64,000 nucleotides of DNA from Periplaneta americana (taxonomy: Eukaryota > Arthropoda > Insecta > Blattodea > Blattidae), in contig NC_091120.1 in the NCBI RefSeq assembly GCF_040183065.1, positions 23,120,708-23,184,707 on the forward strand. The letters run 5' to 3'. The position numbers were made by a program, and so were the translations under genes. Positions 1 to 10,755 of the stretch are shown in pieces; the first letter of the stretch is position 1, and the number at the start of each line of letters is the position of its first letter. Below the pieces are notes generated by a model that saw nothing but the letters and a program-made list of their open reading frames with translations, was not told the DNA's origin and made no database searches.

Positions 1-190
1 TGGATTTCCATCCAGGCTGCCCGAGTTCGATCCCCGGCCAGGTCGTGTTGGAATTTGTGTGGACAAAGCAGACTTGCAGATGATTTTTCTCGAGTTACTC
101 CCGTTTCCCTCTGTCGTTTCACCAACACACTCCACTTTCCATTCATTTCATCTGTCATCTGCAAATAAAATAAAAATAGACTGATGTGAA
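1..190 (+). repeat. tRNA-derived SINE, 3' part (left edge cut)
   Basis: A Pol III box B-like block (gagttcgatccccgg) lies at about 23-37. It is followed by a non-tRNA body ending in an A-rich tract (about 160-180). The 5' tRNA-like half with box A would lie before the window. No coding potential is seen. The stretch 190-398 continues with similar low-complexity-free sequence that may be a second part of the same repeat; I see no gene in it. Confidence 0.5.
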
Positions 191-398
191 ATCTGGGGGT
201 AGTACGGGTTTCTGATGCTGATATAGGAAGGCCTTGGTGCTCCGGACCCCTGGGACGTATCAGACTACTCGTATGCGAACGGGGTCTGGCTATCAAAGGC
301 TGGGGCAGTATGGTCCACCTGTCAGCGTCGGTTGATCAGGAAGGGATGCAAGATTTATTAAATTGTAAAAATTACAAAACTCAGTAGCGCGTCGCCTT

Positions 399-402
399 GA
401 TC

Positions 403-460
<58 letters not shown>
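399..460. repeat. (TA)n microsatellite
   Basis: About 30 TA units directly abut the 3' end of the minus-strand SINE that follows. The open frame read through it (Tyr-Ile repeats) is an artefact of the dinucleotide. Confidence 0.95.
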
Positions 461-464
<4 letters not shown>

Positions 465-703
465 GTTATTTTACGACGCTGTATCAACATCTAAGGTTAT
501 TTAGCGTCTGAATGAAATGAAGGTGATAATGCCGGTGAAATGAGTCCGGGGTCCACCACCGAAAGTTACCCAGCATTTGCTCCTAGTGGGTTGAGGAAAA
601 ACCCCGGAAAAAACCTCAACCAGGTAACTTGCCCCGACCGGGATTCGAACCCAGGCCACCCGGTTTCGCGGCCAGACGTGCTGACCGTTACTCCACAGGT
701 GTG

Positions 704-706
<3 letters not shown>
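461..706 (-). repeat. tRNA-derived SINE, family 1, copy a
   Basis: On the minus strand it reads from a tRNA-like head (box A-like 'taacggtcagcacgtctgg', box B-like 'gggttcgaatcccgg') through a body with 'aagttacctggttgaggtt' to the tail 'acagcgtcgtaaaataaccc'. Four further copies (3745-4007, 5413-5642, 12172-12414 and a 3' fragment at 34630-34713) define the family. Both ends of this copy abut (TA)n tracts, so the target duplication cannot be read. Confidence 0.85.

Positions 707-746
<40 letters not shown>
707..746. repeat. (TA)n microsatellite
   Basis: Pure TA dinucleotide tract flanking the head of SINE copy a. Together with the tract at 399-460 it suggests that the SINE inserted into one TA microsatellite, or that the array expanded on both sides. 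Confidence 0.9.
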
Positions 747-748
<2 letters not shown>

Positions 749-789
749 CTTGCAGCTAGGCTTATATTAATTGCAATATATAGGCTATT

Positions 790-1085
790 ACGATACAAAG
801 TTGAGAAGTGCTTTTTACAAAAATGTTTGAAAAACGAGCACAGCGAGATTTTGTAATGCATTTCACAAATGTGTATTGTACAACATTTTTTGCACGATTA
901 TATTTTTAAAATTGCGAATACAACATATTTTGCATTGAAAATTTAGAGCAATATTATTCCAAAGGCTTCTCAAAACTGCACTGTAGCCTAATGGTAACTA
1001 AGTAACAATAAGTGCACTGTAATGGTAACTAAGTAACAATAAGTGCACTGTAATGAGTCTATTTCAGTATAGTTTTATATTATGA
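790..1085 (+). repeat. Dispersed repeat family C, copy 1
   Basis: Closely similar over its whole length to 24995-25300 (shared blocks include 'acattttttgcacgat' and 'atggtaactaagtaacaata'). This copy carries an internal tandem duplication of a ~31-bp block (about 1000-1056) that is single in the other copy. No coding frame or terminal repeats are seen; class unknown. Confidence 0.75.
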
Positions 1086-1112
1086 AGAAAGTTTTCCCTA
1101 GCAAAAAGTTTC

Positions 1113-1150
1113 TGTGAGAGAGAGAGGGAGAGAGAGAGAGAGAGAGAGAA
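1113..1150. repeat. (GA)n microsatellite
   Basis: Purine-only GA-rich tract 'gagagagaggg(ag)n'. Confidence 0.9.
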
Positions 1151-1383
1151 GAATCCAAAAAGGATAGCTGCCCTTGAAAAAGGGGTACCGAGCGGTAACA
1201 GCACCTAAATTAATTGTAGATCAACAATATTCTGTTTTACATTTTAATTTTATTTTTATTTTATTTTAATTTAATTTATTTTTGTGGGGCAGCTGTCCTC
1301 GACATGAATAACGTGCAAAAATGTCATAAACATTTGGTTTCCATGGCAATCAATACTGTGATCTATGAATTCCAAGTCTAGTA

Positions 1384-2015
1384 AGTTCAAATAACTTGGA
1401 GCAACAGTAACAGATATAAATGATACTCGGGAGGAAATTAAACACAGAATAAATATGGGAAATGCCTGTTATTATTCGGTTGAGAAGTTTTTATCATCCA
1501 GTCTGCTGTCAAAAAATCTGAAAGTTAGAATTTATAAAACAGTTATATTACCGGTTGTTCTGTATGGTTGTGAAACTTGGACTCTCACTTTGAGAGAGTA
1601 ACATAGGTTAAGGGTGTTTGAGAATCAGGTGCTTAGGAAAATATTTGGGGCTAAGAGGGATGAAGTTACAGGAGAATGGAAAAAGTTACACAATACAGAA
1701 CTGCACGCATTGTATTCTTCACCTGACATAATTAGGAACATTAAATCCAGACGTTTGAGATGGACAGGGCATGTAGCACGTATGGGCGAATCCAGAAATG
1801 CATATAGAGTGTTAGTTGGGAGGCCGGAAGGAAAAAGACCTTTAGGGAGGCCGAGACATAAATGGGAGGATAATATTAAAATGGATTTGAGGGAGGTGGG
1901 ATATGATGGTAGAGACTGGATTAATCTTGCTCAGGATAGGGACCAATGGCGGGCTTATGTGAGGGCGGCAATGAACCTCCGGGTTCCTTAAATGCCAATA
2001 AGTAACTAAGTAAGT
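1384..2015 (+). pseudogene. LINE 3' end (family L-TAAG), reverse transcriptase C-terminal region
   Basis: Translation gives the post-RT segment seen in many insect non-LTR elements: 'VILPVVLYGCETWTL', then 'IRNIKSRRLRWTGHVARMG' and 'RPLGRPRHKWEDNI', ending 'AAMNLRVP' and a stop at 1989-1991. An in-frame TAA (about 1599-1601) splits it, so only the last 125 codons are open. It ends in a TAAG/GTAA tail (1998-2022). The same family occurs inverted at 14283-14982, 18665-18915 and 43118-44525; the last copy includes the YADD motif, which identifies the parent as a reverse transcriptase. This copy is 5'-truncated and dead. Confidence 0.85.
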
Positions 2016-2124
2016 AAGTAACGAACCAACACCGAGAAAGCCTCAAATCATACATAAGTAAGTATAGATTACTATTTTAAAACATAAACATTATTAAACG
2101 ATCGTGAATAAAATGTTGTATACA

Positions 2125-2240
2125 ACTAGTAGGATAAGTGCATTATCATCGCTGTCTTGTAATAATTAAAGAACTTGGCTAACGCCTTGTTCTTAAAAAC
2201 ACAGTCTGAGAGATAATAATGCACTTATCCGACTAGTTCC
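2125..2240. repeat. Short inverted repeat (MITE-like)
   Basis: 'actagtaggataagtgcatt' at about 2126-2146 is mirrored as 'aatgcacttatccgactagt' at about 2217-2236. The arms are about 25 bp and the loop about 70 bp. No coding content. Confidence 0.6.
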
Positions 2241-2344
2241 ATGTCGAATAACAGCATACAAATATGCATAATGTAGCATTGTCTTGGATGTCGCCTCTGA
2301 ACTACCAGTTAAAGCGGGGTGAGAAGCCAGAGCTTGGAAAAGAG

Positions 2345-2412
2345 ATAGCATTCCATTGAACATTGGAGAGGTTGGTCCATAGCATTCCATTGAACATTGG
2401 AGAGGTTGGTCC
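2345..2412. repeat. 34-bp tandem duplication
   Basis: Two adjacent copies of a 34-bp unit (tagcattccattgaacatt ... ggttggtcc) are essentially identical, implying a recent local duplication. Confidence 0.9.
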
Positions 2413-2419
2413 TGGTTTA

Positions 2420-2530
2420 AGACAACCATAAAGAAAGACACTCAGTCCTTATGGAGGGAAGGTAAATCCCTTGTTCCTTGCCACGGATCGAACCCATGAC
2501 CGCTGGATTTGTGGACGGAATCGCTACCAT
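2420..2530 (-). repeat. Possible SINE head (tRNA-like)
   Basis: A box B-like complement 'ggatcgaacccatg' followed by 'gctggatttgtgg' could be the tRNA-like head of a minus-strand SINE. The body is not recognised. Confidence 0.3.
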
Positions 2531-3518
2531 TTCAATTATAGCGGAAAACAATGCGTCGTAGTTTTTATTGCTAATCGGCACTGAGACTGGCAGTCGGCCA
2601 ACGCAACTTCCTTACTACCGCGCGGATTTAATTGCAGAACTCAGTTTGCGAAATTCTGGGACGTTTATATATGGACACACACATATAATGCCTAATCACG
2701 AATTTATGTACGGAGTGATTCACGACTTATGACCCGCACTTTAGGGATCAGTTTTATAGATAATTTATTGAAACAATTATTAACATATGTGAGACGAATA
2801 TGAAGTTGAAGTTGGACTATTTTTATTGATGAACGAAATGTCACTGACGGGCTTTTGCTTTATGGACGAATAATTGTCTTTGGACATTAACTAATGGACG
2901 AAAATTTTAGGACTAAAATTTTGTGGGCGAAATTGTCTAATGGACGGTCTTCACAATGAGTGAAATATCTGTGGACCTAATTCCGTGTACGAATAGTCAG
3001 AGGACATACAAATGTGGACGAAATGTTTGAAGCACACAATTGATTGGACATTCTGTTCTTGAAGCAAACGAGACCCTGCAACTTATATTGATAACATAGC
3101 AAGCCGCTCATCTCACAGCTATCTTCTGTTACATGAAAAATGTGTAATAATTTTACTAAGGCCTACAAAGGAGTTACCATGATATGTAATAAAATAAAAT
3201 AAATTGTTTGCTATGGATGGTAACGTTATATAAAGGTATATTAAATTTACATTTTATCAGTCTTACTACCAGTATGCCATACCGGTTTGTTTGCCTGAGT
3301 TTGTATGTGTATCAAGCTCACTCCGACCCACTTTAACCCAATTATGCCCAAAACTTTTTTTCTTGGTAAAAATTTGACGAAAATCGAATATTTGTAAGCT
3401 CTTATACCAAAATTAATATCAAATGTCTTTTTAGGCTTTTCAATGCATGGACACTTAGATACAGGTGAGCAAACGACCCAGTGAGCAAATCGGGTATAGT
3501 AATGCCATATAATACTCT
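2531..3518. other. Intergenic, with a decayed 'ggacgaa' motif cluster
   Basis: No gene is seen. Between about 2825 and 3060 a short motif (variants of 'tggacgaaa', 'tggacat', 'tggacct') recurs roughly ten times at irregular 15-30 bp spacing, like a degenerate minisatellite. The rest is unremarkable AT-rich DNA. Confidence 0.5.
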
Positions 3519-3528
3519 ATTCATTCAT

Positions 3529-3595
<67 letters not shown>

Positions 3596-3600
3596 TTTTC
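3519..3600. repeat. (ATTT)n microsatellite
   Basis: About 18 near-perfect ATTT units. Confidence 0.95.
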
Positions 3601-3744
3601 AGAACCTCATAGCGTCATTATATAACTCATGCAATATTTCATGTACTGTATGTTATAAAAAGGAAAAGAGCGTGTAACTTTTCTCTTAACCATGTGAAGT
3701 TCGGAAAACCGCGGAGTATTTCGCATCAAGCGCTTGCCTTAGTT

Positions 3745-4007
3745 GTTTTTTTTTTATTTTAGTAGGTTATTTTACGACGCTTTATCAACATCTTAAGTTA
3801 TTTAGCGTCTGAATGAGATGAAGGTGATAATGCCGGTGAAATAAGTCTGGGGTCCAACACCGAAAGTTACCCAGCATTTGCTCATATTGGGTTGAGGGAA
3901 AACCCCGGAAAAAACCTCAACCAGATAACTTGCCCCGACCGGGAATCGAACCCGGGCTAACTGGTTTCGCGGCTAGACGTGCTAACCGTTACTCCACAGG
4001 TGTGGAC
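3745..4007 (-). repeat. tRNA-derived SINE, family 1, copy b
   Basis: Same family as 461-706, full head to tail. The flanks read 'ccttagttgtttt' before and 'ccttggttgtttt' after, a ~13-bp target duplication with one mismatch. That fits LINE-driven insertion. Confidence 0.85.
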
Positions 4008-4204
4008 CCTTGGTTGTTTTATTGCGACATCCTGCTCATCGGTGACGAAGTTGCTATGCCATTTATATAACCTCTACGAACATCTCTCACAGATGGAGAT
4101 ATATGTTATTTCATTTGGTCTGTTTACCGTTGGTTCTGTTTGAAGGTGAGCTGTGCTGTTGTGGTGCTGTCCATTATGTCTACTCCCCCAATATTTCGGA
4201 TATA

Positions 4205-4913
4205 CAGAGCGTTCGCTTACAGGTGGGGCCAGGAAAGCGGCCTGCCTGCGGTGTCGCTTGCGGGAATCGTCTATCCGAAGCTTCCGCTTTCTATACTAAT
4301 AGCATGCACACGAAAATTTTTCTACGTGGTACTAACCTTGTTATAAGCGATATTGGAAGTGATGTCATCTGAATCCACACATTTCTGGCATCTTTTAATA
4401 AAATTATCATTCACATGAATAAGTTCGTCTTCGGTAATATTCCTAATCTCTCTTGTTATATTCGCCTTCAATTCATCTGATTTCATCAATTTATTCTTTC
4501 GTCAATGCTCTTCGTTTTCGCTTAGGAATTGTAGCATTTAGCGACCCTGTTGTCCTTAATTTGTTAACAAGACGTCTAACAGTTTCTCTACCCGGAATTG
4601 GAGCACCCGGATATTTAAATTCAAATTGCCTACGCACCTCTCTACATGACTCTGTTTTCACATATGCATCATACACAAAAACTCTCTGTTCAAGCGTGAA
4701 TTTTGCGTTTTGCATTGTTAAAAAATTTTACACACGCTGATTATTTAAGCAACAGTGTTAAGAAACTGCACTGTAAATAAAAACACTGCAACAACTGGCT
4801 CACAACTGATAACTTGTCGACCTTGATTGTCAAAGTGTCTCAACAACTGCGCGCACAAAGCGGCGTGTCAGCACATGACTCTTTCTTGGCCCCAACCGTA
4901 GGTGAACGCTCTG
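4205..4913 (-). mobile_element. Tc1/mariner-type element, internally deleted, copy 1
   Basis: Terminal inverted repeats of ~38 bp (cagagcgttcgcttacagg ... inverted at the other end as 'gtaggtgaacgctctg') are flanked by TA on both sides, as in Tc1/mariner. The only coding remnant is the N-terminal helix-turn-helix of a transposase on the minus strand (4491-4715); the DDE part is absent, so this 709-bp copy is non-autonomous. A sister copy lies at 60052-60713. Confidence 0.85.
4491..4715 (-). pseudogene. Transposase N-terminal HTH fragment (DUF4817-like)
   Basis: The 74-codon frame begins 'MQNAKFTLEQRVFVYDAYVK' and contains '[17 protein letters not shown]' and '[14 protein letters not shown]'. 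This is the first DNA-binding HTH of a widespread insect mariner-type transposase group annotated as DUF4817. It ends where the parent would continue to the second HTH and catalytic core. It lies inside the TIR element 4205-4913. Confidence 0.75.
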
Positions 4914-5412
4914 TAGTTGCAAATACACTTTGGATAACACTGTGATCATAGCATTGTCTTTCCATTTGTCTCTGCATACGAGACATTCATAAACTCTGCA
5001 AACCATATTCTTCATCTGTTGGATGCCGTCAATGGGAAATTATTATTATTTAGTCAACTATCCGAAGACAAATCTGAACCTCACAAGTGCTACCACCAAG
5101 GCACCACTTATGAGGTAACTAGGGCATGATATGAGGTAGGGTGGCTAGTTCCTTTCTCCCTTCATTGAATAACTTACATCGCCGATTAGAAATTATCAGT
5201 CTTATTTTCCCTTATAGCACCGATAGCACTGAAGTTGTCGTCATTCCCTACAGCACAAACGAATTTAACATAATTATGTAAAAAATTTGTCGAAGTACCG
5301 ATACAAGAGTTGATATGGGGGTTTTCTGTTTGTTGGTTCACGAAGTAATAAATGATTGACTCTCCGAGCTCAAGCTTATTACTATTAGTATTTTCAGTAC
5401 GGCCTTGAATAT

Positions 5413-5642
5413 TTTTAGTAGGTTATTTTACGACGCTTTATCAACAGTTAGGTTATTTAGCGTCTGAATGAGATGAAGGTGATAATGCCAGTGAAATGAG
5501 TCCGGGGTCCAGCACCGAAAGTTACCCAGCATTTGCTCGTATTGGGTTGAGGGAAAACCCCGGGAAAAACCTCAACCAGGTAACTTGTCCCAACTGGGAA
5601 TCGAACCCGGGCCACCTGGTTTCACGGCTAGACGGTGTGGAC
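5413..5642 (-). repeat. tRNA-derived SINE, family 1, copy c (head deleted)
   Basis: An exact 11-bp target duplication 'gccttgaatat' sits at 5402-5412 and 5643-5653. Compared with copies a and b it lacks about 20 bp in the tRNA-like head, between 'tagacg' and 'gtgtgg', removing most of box A. Confidence 0.9.
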
Positions 5643-5884
5643 GCCTTGAATATCAAAAGACATACAATACCCTAGCTGTTGAGCCATAACCCAAATGTTA
5701 TAGCCAAACCGAATAGGTTTCCTATCTTCCTTACCCTGGATGTCAAGCTCAGCTCTTGTATTTTAGTTGGTTACAGCATAATGATCAGAGTTGTTATTCC
5801 GTCTTCAATGAGTCAAGGCCAGTATCATCAGCATTATCAGCTGGAGGAAGTAGGTATAATGGAAATATTTTCTCAATTACTGTA

Positions 5885-5985
5885 ACCTCCTTCTCTTCTA
5901 GAGTATACAAAATCTTGTGCCTATTTACACTGGCAGATCAAACAGTAAAGACAATAAATAACATTATATATGAACTGTACACGAC
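5885..5985 (+). repeat. Fragment of dispersed repeat family B
   Basis: The block from 'ccttctcttctagagtatac' to 'cagatcaaacagtaaagac' recurs at about 9880-9955, at the head of family B copy 2. Only this portion is shared here. Confidence 0.65.
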
Positions 5986-6130
5986 AAAAAGGATGAATAG
6001 AGTTGCCGGAACATTCAGCGTCATATGCTAATGTTGTATGAAGCTTAGAAGGCAGACCGAACCTAGCCGTAAACACAGAACAAAGCGAATACAGTGTCAT
6101 TCTATGAGTATACGAGTGTATAGTATATGT

Positions 6131-6948
6131 TTGTGCGAGATCGTGCGCATTTGCTTGCTTTCCGCACAGAACCAATACGCGGTAAGTGTGAAATACCACA
6201 TTCAGTATTCCCAACGTAACATACATAACAATTTCCCTCTTCTTACCGCTTAAGCGCGACATTCATTTTACTGCTTTAGGCTTTTAACATATTATTTTTA
6301 GAGACGTTTAACATAGTAATAATTATAAATTGGAAACTTACCACTGCAATTTCACCTAAATTGCAATGTTAATTATTGTTTTTTAAATATTTGCAAAAAT
6401 TAAGTAAAGTCTACTACTCCACGAAACTTATTGCATTTCTGATACAAGTAACATTAAGGAAGCCGTGAAAAAATCAACGAGATTCCAGATGCCGATGTTA
6501 TTACTGCAATATGTTATATAAATAATATTGTTAAAATATTATAATGAAAAATAAATCATTACATAACCTTACCGTTTGTTTTAAGTTCGCATTTATAGAC
6601 TGGGGGAAAAAAAAAGACAGACGTATATCACGGCCTGCTGGAGTATAGTAAACACAGAAAACAATTTATAGCAACAATGTTGAAGAAAGATATTTTGGTG
6701 TTCCGAAGTTGGCGTCATTAAACAGAAACCAACATGGAGATTTCATTGCAACTAATTAGAAATTCGTCTTTCAGGTATGTAATAAACGATCTTCGCACAA
6801 AATTATGTACGATACACGAGCGGTAAATTTTGTTTTCATGTTCTCGGAAATTAAAAAAGCTCAACTACGTTTCGCTTTTTCAATCTTTTCCTCGACCATG
6901 AAAACGTCAACATACCGCTCTTGTAACGTATATTACTATCACGTACAG
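6131..6948 (+). repeat. Dispersed repeat family A, copy 1 (long form)
   Basis: Highly similar to 41181-41847 from 'tgtgcgagatcgtgcg' to 'tattactat' plus 'acagg'. This copy has ~130 bp (about 6408-6545) missing from the other. No long ORF and no clear terminal inverted repeats are seen, so the class is unknown. Confidence 0.75.
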
Positions 6949-7009
6949 GAAGAAAATACACAATGTTATCAGAGAGTTTATTTTCATAAATTTGAGATAG
7001 CCTGAAACT

Positions 7010-8340
7010 TGTCACATGTACGAGTATTGCAAAATGTCACGACATGGATATCCAAATGATATGTTAAAATACTCGTATCTGGTGTTGAAACTCTTCTTTC
7101 TTTAGTATTCATAAGACATGTTTTCATACTTTTTTTTTTTTTTTTTTTTTTGAGATTATTGGGAAGATATATTCGATCACTTTTTGACTGACAATAATGG
7201 CTTTTCCTTCTCTTGAATGATTTAATGTGGTTGATCACACTTTAGAAGACGTCATCAGATTTTTTGTTGTGATGATTATGATGTTTTCCTCGTTGATCTT
7301 TAGGTGGCATACCTGTAGACTTGAGAGAGTTCTGTAGTACCTGAAGTCACTTATAAGAGATCCCATGGAAGGAAATGAATGCTTTCAAACGCATTGTTAT
7401 TTCTTCTATATCAGATTTTAACACCCTTACCTTATAAGAATACTTCCTATAATGCAATTTAGCTGCTGCAAAGGAATATTTCAGAAGGTCCCTCATAAGA
7501 GGAAGTAAGCCTATAATTTCAACAGTCAGCCCCTGAGCACGAGTTCTACTCTTTCAGGGGCGAGCTAAAGTTTTTCAGTATATTATATTTTATGTTACAA
7601 TTATTAGCAAAATAATAAATGAATAAATAAATAAATAAATAAATATGTGAATTAATTTTTTATGACAGTTCCTAGTGCCTCTTTATTACATTATGCATTA
7701 ATTGTATCAAAACACGTAGAGCATACTAATATTTTTCCCTTAAGAATTTATGCTCATTAAAGGCTTTATTTAAATAGCTATTCGGCTATATTATAACAAT
7801 TTATTTGGTTTTCTTCTTTAAACCGATCATTCATTCTCTTCTCTTACATATTATATTACTTTAATAGTTATTAAGCTAATTAATATCGTAAATTGTATGC
7901 AGTAAATAACATAGACCCTATGACTGCATCATAAGGAAGTACATATTGCAAACTCTTTGCTGCAGCTTATAGGCCTCGCAAACAGGGAATACCGACGGAA
8001 GGAATGCGAATCAAACAATGCGATAAGGAAGAGCGGGCGACAGGAAAGGGCACGAGATAGCTTGAATGATATTCAAGAGTAGGCCTACAGTCGGAAGAGA
8101 CATCGATAGAATCAGTCTTGCGTTGTGATAGTTCCATTACGACTTTAGTTTGTTCCATTGCTTTTGAATACGTGTCTTGTAACGCACGGTATTATTACTT
8201 CATTCGTAAACTTATGTTGCGCGTTTAATTAGCTTCGAATTTTGCTCTTGCTACGTTCTTAATTTCCACAGCGAAGTCCTCATTTGTTCATCTTGTTGGA
8301 AGAGACAGTACAGTACTTCCATCGGTCCGCATCTGTCGCC
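7010..8340. other. Intergenic, no gene seen
   Basis: Contains a T-tract of about 21 (7131-7151) and a short AAAT array (about 7615-7645). Small frames here lack recognisable domains and splice context. Confidence 0.5.
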
Positions 8341-8535
8341 CCTCGGCGTGCCTACATACACACGTCAAAACAGACAGCAACGCCACCATTGCTTTTCGGT
8401 AATCGTTTCTAGCGCGAGCTATACTAGTAGAGTTGGAGGGACAACTCCTTGGTTGCCGCTCCTTCCTCCGCGCAAGAAAAGCACAAGGAACATCATGCGC
8501 TCGAATGCCTATTCATCCTTCTTGCCGTGTAGTTC

Positions 8536-8834
8536 TCATATGTGAAGAACGTGACACACGGCAATGCATGTGCCCACTGGGTCGAAAACGACCCACTTCT
8601 GTTATCAGTCTCCCTGTATTGCAGAAAACACCGTGTAATTATTTCTAACCTCGGGACTTACACTCCTTAGCTCAAAATGTGTGTACTAATTTCAACAAAA
8701 TATGTAATGGTTTATTACCAATCTTAGATTATTTGGGATCATCTGTAGCGCCAAATGCAGCGTGTGATTATGTTAGCCACAACAAAGCTCATCTAAGGAG
8801 AAAATTGCGCGAGAAGAAAGAAATGATACCCAGT
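8536..8834 (+). repeat. Dispersed repeat family B, copy 1 (left part)
   Basis: Matches 9958-10075 plus 10756-10950 of copy 2, including 'ggtcgaaaacgacccacttc' and 'ggatcatctgtagcgccaaa'. Short frames read through it, but none is a recognisable protein. It is interrupted at 8835 by a TIR element and resumes at 9797. The self-complementary 'gggtcgaaaacgaccc' motif hints at the end of a DNA transposon. Confidence 0.7.
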
Positions 8835-9796
8835 CACAGTCCACTATATACAGTCGCGAAGCTCAATATGTAGTAAAAATGCAAACATGGATAGTTGCCC
8901 ACCACTAGGATCGCTACTATCGCCTCATCATCGAAGCTCTCTCTCTCTCCTAGCAGCCGACAAAATATGTTACACTTTCGTTGTGTTCTTTTGGAAAAAT
9001 TAACACCTTCCTTCCATTATTGAAATATTAAATGCATAAAGTTAATTTATTATTTTAATGAAGTAGATTAAATCCCACCATAAAGTCGAAGATACCTGCA
9101 AGAAATAGGTTAATATTATTTTTGTTCGTGCAAAACGAACTGAAATTTACTATAATCGCTTCACTCATTCAAGATTATAGCGATAATGAACTATGAAACC
9201 AATAAATATTAATTTGCATTTCCCTTTACAACAATAATAATGGAAATATGAATTAATGGATTAACTTACGTGTACCGGTACTTGTAGTGTAGGCTTACGT
9301 AGTTGAGGTTAAGCAATAATAATCACACCAGAATTGGAAATAAAACGTGATTAATAAATTTTATTGTAACAGACTTTTTCTACGTCTCTAGTAAAGTAAC
9401 AAATAAAAATAACAACAAAATTAACAGCTATAATTAAAAACATATCCTTTGAAAAAAAAAAGTAGGCCTAAGCAATAATAATCCCACCAGAATTGGAAAT
9501 AAAACGTGATCAATAAATTTTATTAAAACAAACTTAATTTTTCTACGTCTCTAGTAAAATATTATTATTCCAATTATTGTATTTTAGCCATTAACATTTT
9601 CATTACAACCAATAACGAACATTTCACAAGCATCAATGTGAAATACGCAACGAGCTAACGCTCGATGGAAATACGATTCAGTCCAAAGTCGACCGTGGAC
9701 AGTCTATTGTTTCTAGTTGCTAACCGCTTGGAGCGCTTTATTATGAGATTTGCAAAAAATCACCTCAAGCTTCGCGACTATATATAGTAGACTGTG
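8835..9796. mobile_element. TIR element nested in family B copy 1
   Basis: The ends are inverted repeats ('cacagtccactatatacag' and 'tatatatagtagactgtg', extending into 'tcgcgaagct' / 'agcttcgcga'). The flanks are 'acccagt' and 'acgcagt', probably a 7-8 bp target duplication with one change. Family B copy 2 has the empty-site sequence 'gatacgcagtagtg'. The 962-bp interior has no transposase frame, so it is non-autonomous; an ~8-bp duplication would fit hAT. Confidence 0.75.
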
Positions 9797-9885
9797 ACGC
9801 AGTAATGTAATTAATAACAATCTCATCAACAATAAAAGAAAAAAAATCTTTAATAAGGGAAATGAAACTAAAATTCCCCTTCTCT
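9797..9885 (+). repeat. Dispersed repeat family B, copy 1 (right part)
   Basis: Continuation after the nested element: 'aataacaatctcatcaacaa' onward aligns with 10944-11005 of copy 2. Confidence 0.65.
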
Positions 9886-10075
9886 TCTAGAATATACAAA
9901 ATCTTGTGCGTATTTACACTGGCAGATCAAACAGTAAAGATAATAAGTAAGATTTTAGATATATGTGAAGAATGTGACACACGGCAATACATGCTGGGTC
10001 GAAAACGATCCACTTCTGTTATCAGTCTCCCTGCATTGCAGAAAACACCGTGTAATTATTTCTAACCTCGAGACA
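9886..10075 (+). repeat. Dispersed repeat family B, copy 2 (left part)
   Basis: Begins with the block shared with 5885-5985, then follows copy 1 from 'tatgtgaagaatgtgacaca'. The end of copy 1 and the start of copy 2 lie side by side, so the two are in tandem, same orientation. It is broken at 10076 by a TIR element. Confidence 0.65.
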
Positions 10076-10077
10076 TA

Positions 10078-10753
10078 ATTCTGTGGCCGGGAGGAAAAAG
10101 ATCTTGAGTAAAAATTTTATACTTTTCAGGAGAGCAGGAGAAAGACTGAAATTGGTGTCAATTATAGAGCTTTTTATTTAAGAGTTTTTTCCTGGATAGT
10201 ATTGGTTTATATTTCTTCTAAAATAGGTAATGTTGCTCATTTAACAAATTTCTTGATTATTTCCAAAAGTAGCCGCACTTAAGCCCTTTTAAGACTAGAA
10301 GCCAGACTGAGTAGAAGGGACTATTTAAACATAAGACCTTTTTCATGTCAAAATAAATGAGAAATGTAAATTATTAGGAATGCAAAATGGGTCTTAAACA
10401 ATTATAGGACTGTCTATCCTGGTGCTTAAAGTTTTAAAAGGAAAGGGCATCAGTATGTGATAAAATGGCTAAAATACAAGTTAGACCTTTTTAATAGGGA
10501 AGCATGGAAAGTAAACATATGATGGTTTGTAAGAAATAAAGTATTAAATATTCTTAAGCCCTTTATTCTGTGTATGATCGATTCAAAAAGTACTTAGGAC
10601 ATTTGGTAACGGTCTATAAATCCAGTCAGGAGTCTTATTTGACTTTAGCCGTTTTACCAGATTGTAGAGAATTGTTTCTGCTTTCAGAATATATAAAAAT
10701 CTCATTTTCACAAAAAAATTGACGTAAGACCTTTTTCCTCCCGGCCACAGAAT
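10078..10753. mobile_element. TIR element nested in family B copy 2
   Basis: Ends are perfect inverted repeats over 'attctgtggccgggaggaaa' and its complement, continuing to 'aag(a/g)tctt'. TA flanks both ends (10076-10077 and 10754-10755). The 676-bp interior has no long ORF. TA duplication suggests Tc1/mariner-type mobilisation, but the GC-rich terminus is unlike the mariner-type pair in this window. Confidence 0.75.
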
Positions 10754-10755
10754 TA

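Noticed and set aside
293-770. Frames with Tyr-Ile repeats
   Set aside because: Produced by (TA)n tracts around a SINE.
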